Positions 61,650-64,000 of a stretch of DNA of 64,000 nt are shown one piece after another. Each line of letters starts with the position of its first letter. Positions within the stretch are counted from its first letter, which is position 1. The position numbers and the translations under genes are program-made. The notes beneath the pieces were generated by a model, which saw only the letters and a program-made list of their open reading frames with translations, was not told the DNA's origin and searched no databases. The stretch covers positions 112,052 to 176,051 of the forward strand of contig JALCQC010000003.1 of assembly GCA_022650895.1 (NCBI GenBank), written 5' to 3'. Source of the stretch: Bifidobacteriaceae bacterium. GTDB taxonomy: Bacteria; Actinomycetota; Actinomycetes; Actinomycetales; Bifidobacteriaceae.

Positions 61650-64000
61650 ATGTTCTTGAAAGTCGATCAGCAGTTGGAACGGACTACACGCGTTGTTCGT
61701 CAGCGCATACGCCCGCACATTCATCCCGTGGTCTCGAAATGCTCTGTAGAAGCTTTTGATATTCCGGGGGAGCCCATTCCTTCCGGAAAGTTCCTTGCCG
61801 ATGTTGCGGCAGGTGCTGTGGAGTTCTCTCCCTTTACCGTTGGCGCGCCCTGGGGCACCACCTGGGGCACCACCTGGTTCAAGGTGGAGGGCACGGTTCC
61901 CGCCGATCGTTCAGACCGCGCCATTGAGCTTGTCATGGATATGGGATGGTACGACCACTCCGTGGGAGGCCACATCGAAGGCCTCGTCTACCGCGCAGAC
62001 GGTACCGCCATCAAGGCACTACACCCAAAGAACTATTGGATTCCACTCGTCAGCAAGGACGGGGTTGCGGATTCCTGCGTGCAGGCAGACGGCAGCTTCA
62101 CTCTTTACGTGGAAGCGGCATGCAATCCGCTCATCCTCGGCGTTCCTCCTTTCATCAAGACGGAGCTGGGCGAACGTGCGACAGGAAAGCCCGAGGAACA
62201 GTACATTCTGCGTTCCGTTGACGTCTGCACCTACGAGCCTGACGTCGAAGGCCTATGGATGGATATCGACGTGGTCAGCTCTCTTATCAAGGAACTCGAC
62301 GACACCAGCCCGCGCTACTGGAAACTGGCGAAGGCCTTGCAAAACTCTTTGAATCTCTACGATGAGCGCGATCTCTCCACGGTCGCTCCGGCACGACGTG
62401 CTCTTGCCGATGTGTTGAGCAAGCCGGCATCAGCCTCGACACTTCACCACAGCGCCATCGGCCACGCCCACATTGACTCCGCATGGCTGTGGCCCGTGCG
62501 CGAAACCCGACGCAAGGTAGCTCGCACGGTCAGCAACGTTCTCGCTCTCATGGATGAATATCCCGATTTCAAGTACGCCATGAGTTCCGCACAACAGTAC
62601 GCGTGGTTGGAAGAGGATCATCCCGACCTCTTTGCACGTGTCCAGCAGAGAGTCGCCGAGGGACGTTTCATCCCAGTCGGTGGCATGTGGGTCGAATCCG
62701 ATGGCATGCTGCCCACCGGTGAGTCACTCATCCGTCAGATCAGTTTTGGCAAGCGGTATTTCAAGGAGAAGTTCGGTATCGAACCCAAGGGCGTGTGGCT
62801 TCCGGACAGCTTTGGCTACACCGGAGCCTGGCCTCAGATTGCCAAGCGCGCCGGGTACGAGTGGTTCCTCACGCAGAAGATCTCATGGAACGACACCACC
62901 AAGTTTCCCCATCACTCCTTCGAGTGGGAGGGTATCGATGGGTCTCGCATCTTCACCCATTTCCCTCCCTCAGATACCTATGCCGCCGAAGTGACCGCCA
63001 AGGAATTGCACTATTCCGAGTCGAACTTCCAGGACAAAGATCTTTCGCAGAATGCCATGATGCTCTTCGGCTACGGGGACGGCGGCGGCGGTCCCACGCG
63101 TGAAATGATGGAGCGGGTCCACCGCTTCTCCGATCTTGAAGGCGCGCCTCGCGTCGAGATCGGCGAGCCCGACGACTTCTTTGACACAACCAAAAAAGAG
63201 ATGAGCGAAGCCACGGATGGTCGGCTTCCTTCATGGAAGGGTGAACTCTACCTTGAGCTTCATCGCGGGACCCTCACCTCTCAGCAAGACATGAAGCGCG
63301 GTTGCCGCCAGGAAGAGGCGCTGCTGCGTACTACTGAGTATCTGTGTGCGGCCGCCGGACTCAAGGATCCCCAGTACATGTATCCCAAGGAGGAGCTCGA
63401 CGGCATCTGGCGTACGCTGCTGCTCAACCAATTCCATGACATACTTCCGGGATCCGCGCTGGCGTGGGTGCATCGTGAAGCTCGTGAGGACTACAAGCGC
63501 GATCTGGCCCGGCTCCGCGACCTCGCGAAGACTGCCTGCGTCGTCATTGAGAAAGCAACGGGTGCCGATCTCATCGAAAAGGCACGCATCTCACAGTTCA
63601 GTGCAGAGGGGTCTTCGTGGACTGCCCAGTCAACGACACCTTTCTCTGAAGTGCCTGCAACGGTGACACACGAGGGGAAGGATATCGTCCTCGATAACGG
63701 CGTCTTGCGCGTTCGCGTGAATCCGCAGGGACGCATCAGTTCCCTCCTCGATGAAGGCGCGCACAGAGAACTGCTTCCAGAAGGTGCTCTTCTCGGCGGC
63801 TACGAGCTTCTCAAGAATGAGCCCTCCGTATGGGATGCTTGGGAAATCGAACGTGACGCGCTACTGCGTGCACGGCGGATGGACGGCTCCTCGGTCGTCT
63901 CCGCTCGCGTTGATGACACGGGAACTGCAGAGGTCGTGGTCCGTCTGAATGATCCTTCGGCCGACATCGACACCCATATTCGCTTGAGGCCGCAGTCCGC
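61650..64000 (+). CDS. GH38 alpha-mannosidase (3' end off window)
   Basis: Open frame to the window edge; HSAIGHAHIDSAWLWPVRETRRKVARTVSNVL, GVWLPDSFGYTGAWPQIAKRAG, LLNQFHDILPGSALAWV. Confidence 0.93.
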   Translation, partial: MFLKVDQQLERTTRVVRQRIRPHIHPVVSKCSVEAFDIPGEPIPSGKFLADVAAGAVEFSPFTVGAPWGTTWGTTWFKVEGTVPADRSDRAIELVMDMGWYDHSVGGHIEGLVYRADGTAIKALHPKNYWIPLVSKDGVADSCVQADGSFTLYVEAACNPLILGVPPFIKTELGERATGKPEEQYILRSVDVCTYEPDVEGLWMDIDVVSSLIKELDDTSPRYWKLAKALQNSLNLYDERDLSTVAPARRALADVLSKPASASTLHHSAIGHAHIDSAWLWPVRETRRKVARTVSNVLALMDEYPDFKYAMSSAQQYAWLEEDHPDLFARVQQRVAEGRFIPVGGMWVESDGMLPTGESLIRQISFGKRYFKEKFGIEPKGVWLPDSFGYTGAWPQIAKRAGYEWFLTQKISWNDTTKFPHHSFEWEGIDGSRIFTHFPPSDTYAAEVTAKELHYSESNFQDKDLSQNAMMLFGYGDGGGGPTREMMERVHRFSDLEGAPRVEIGEPDDFFDTTKKEMSEATDGRLPSWKGELYLELHRGTLTSQQDMKRGCRQEEALLRTTEYLCAAAGLKDPQYMYPKEELDGIWRTLLLNQFHDILPGSALAWVHREAREDYKRDLARLRDLAKTACVVIEKATGADLIEKARISQFSAEGSSWTAQSTTPFSEVPATVTHEGKDIVLDNGVLRVRVNPQGRISSLLDEGAHRELLPEGALLGGYELLKNEPSVWDAWEIERDALLRARRMDGSSVVSARVDDTGTAEVVVRLNDPSADIDTHIRLRPQS

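Overview
This 64-kb window is the replication-origin region of a bifidobacterium-like, high-GC Actinobacterium. The lineage is inferred from gene order and protein content. The core is rpmH-rnpA-yidD-yidC-jag-rsmG-parA-parB on the minus strand, divergent from dnaA-dnaN-recF-dciA-gyrB-gyrA on the plus strand. The dnaA-dnaN spacer carries a DnaA-box cluster, the putative oriC. Seven near-perfect parS sites (TGTTTCACGTGAAACA) lie between about 8.8 and 56.9 kb. Left of the origin is a conserved actinobacterial block: rpf-like, rsmA, ispE, cca, NUDIX, DUF6049, murJ, ddl, trxB. Further left are an STPK, a DsbA-like protein, tRNA-Thr, an MsmK-type ATPase, rlmB and an L-fucose catabolic cluster that runs off the window. 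Right of gyrA is an AGE epimerase / GH38 alpha-mannosidase divergon with LacI-type operator-like palindromes. Main points of interest: (i) a minus-strand ECF-transporter operon between trxB and parB that also encodes a prenyltransferase-like alpha/alpha-barrel exoprotein and a DUF4430 lipoprotein, resembling a split intrinsic-factor/transcobalamin-like capture system, with a structured leader; (ii) an in-frame RsmA-IspE fusion; (iii) parS sites embedded in the coding sequence of three genes as the same V-S-R-E-T peptide; (iv) a 30-bp perfect palindrome containing parS; (v) an AT-rich 1.4-kb non-coding gap with six 8-bp tandem repeats and a parS. No CRISPR array, transposase or prophage was recognised. 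No searches were run; family calls rest on motif recognition in the supplied translations.
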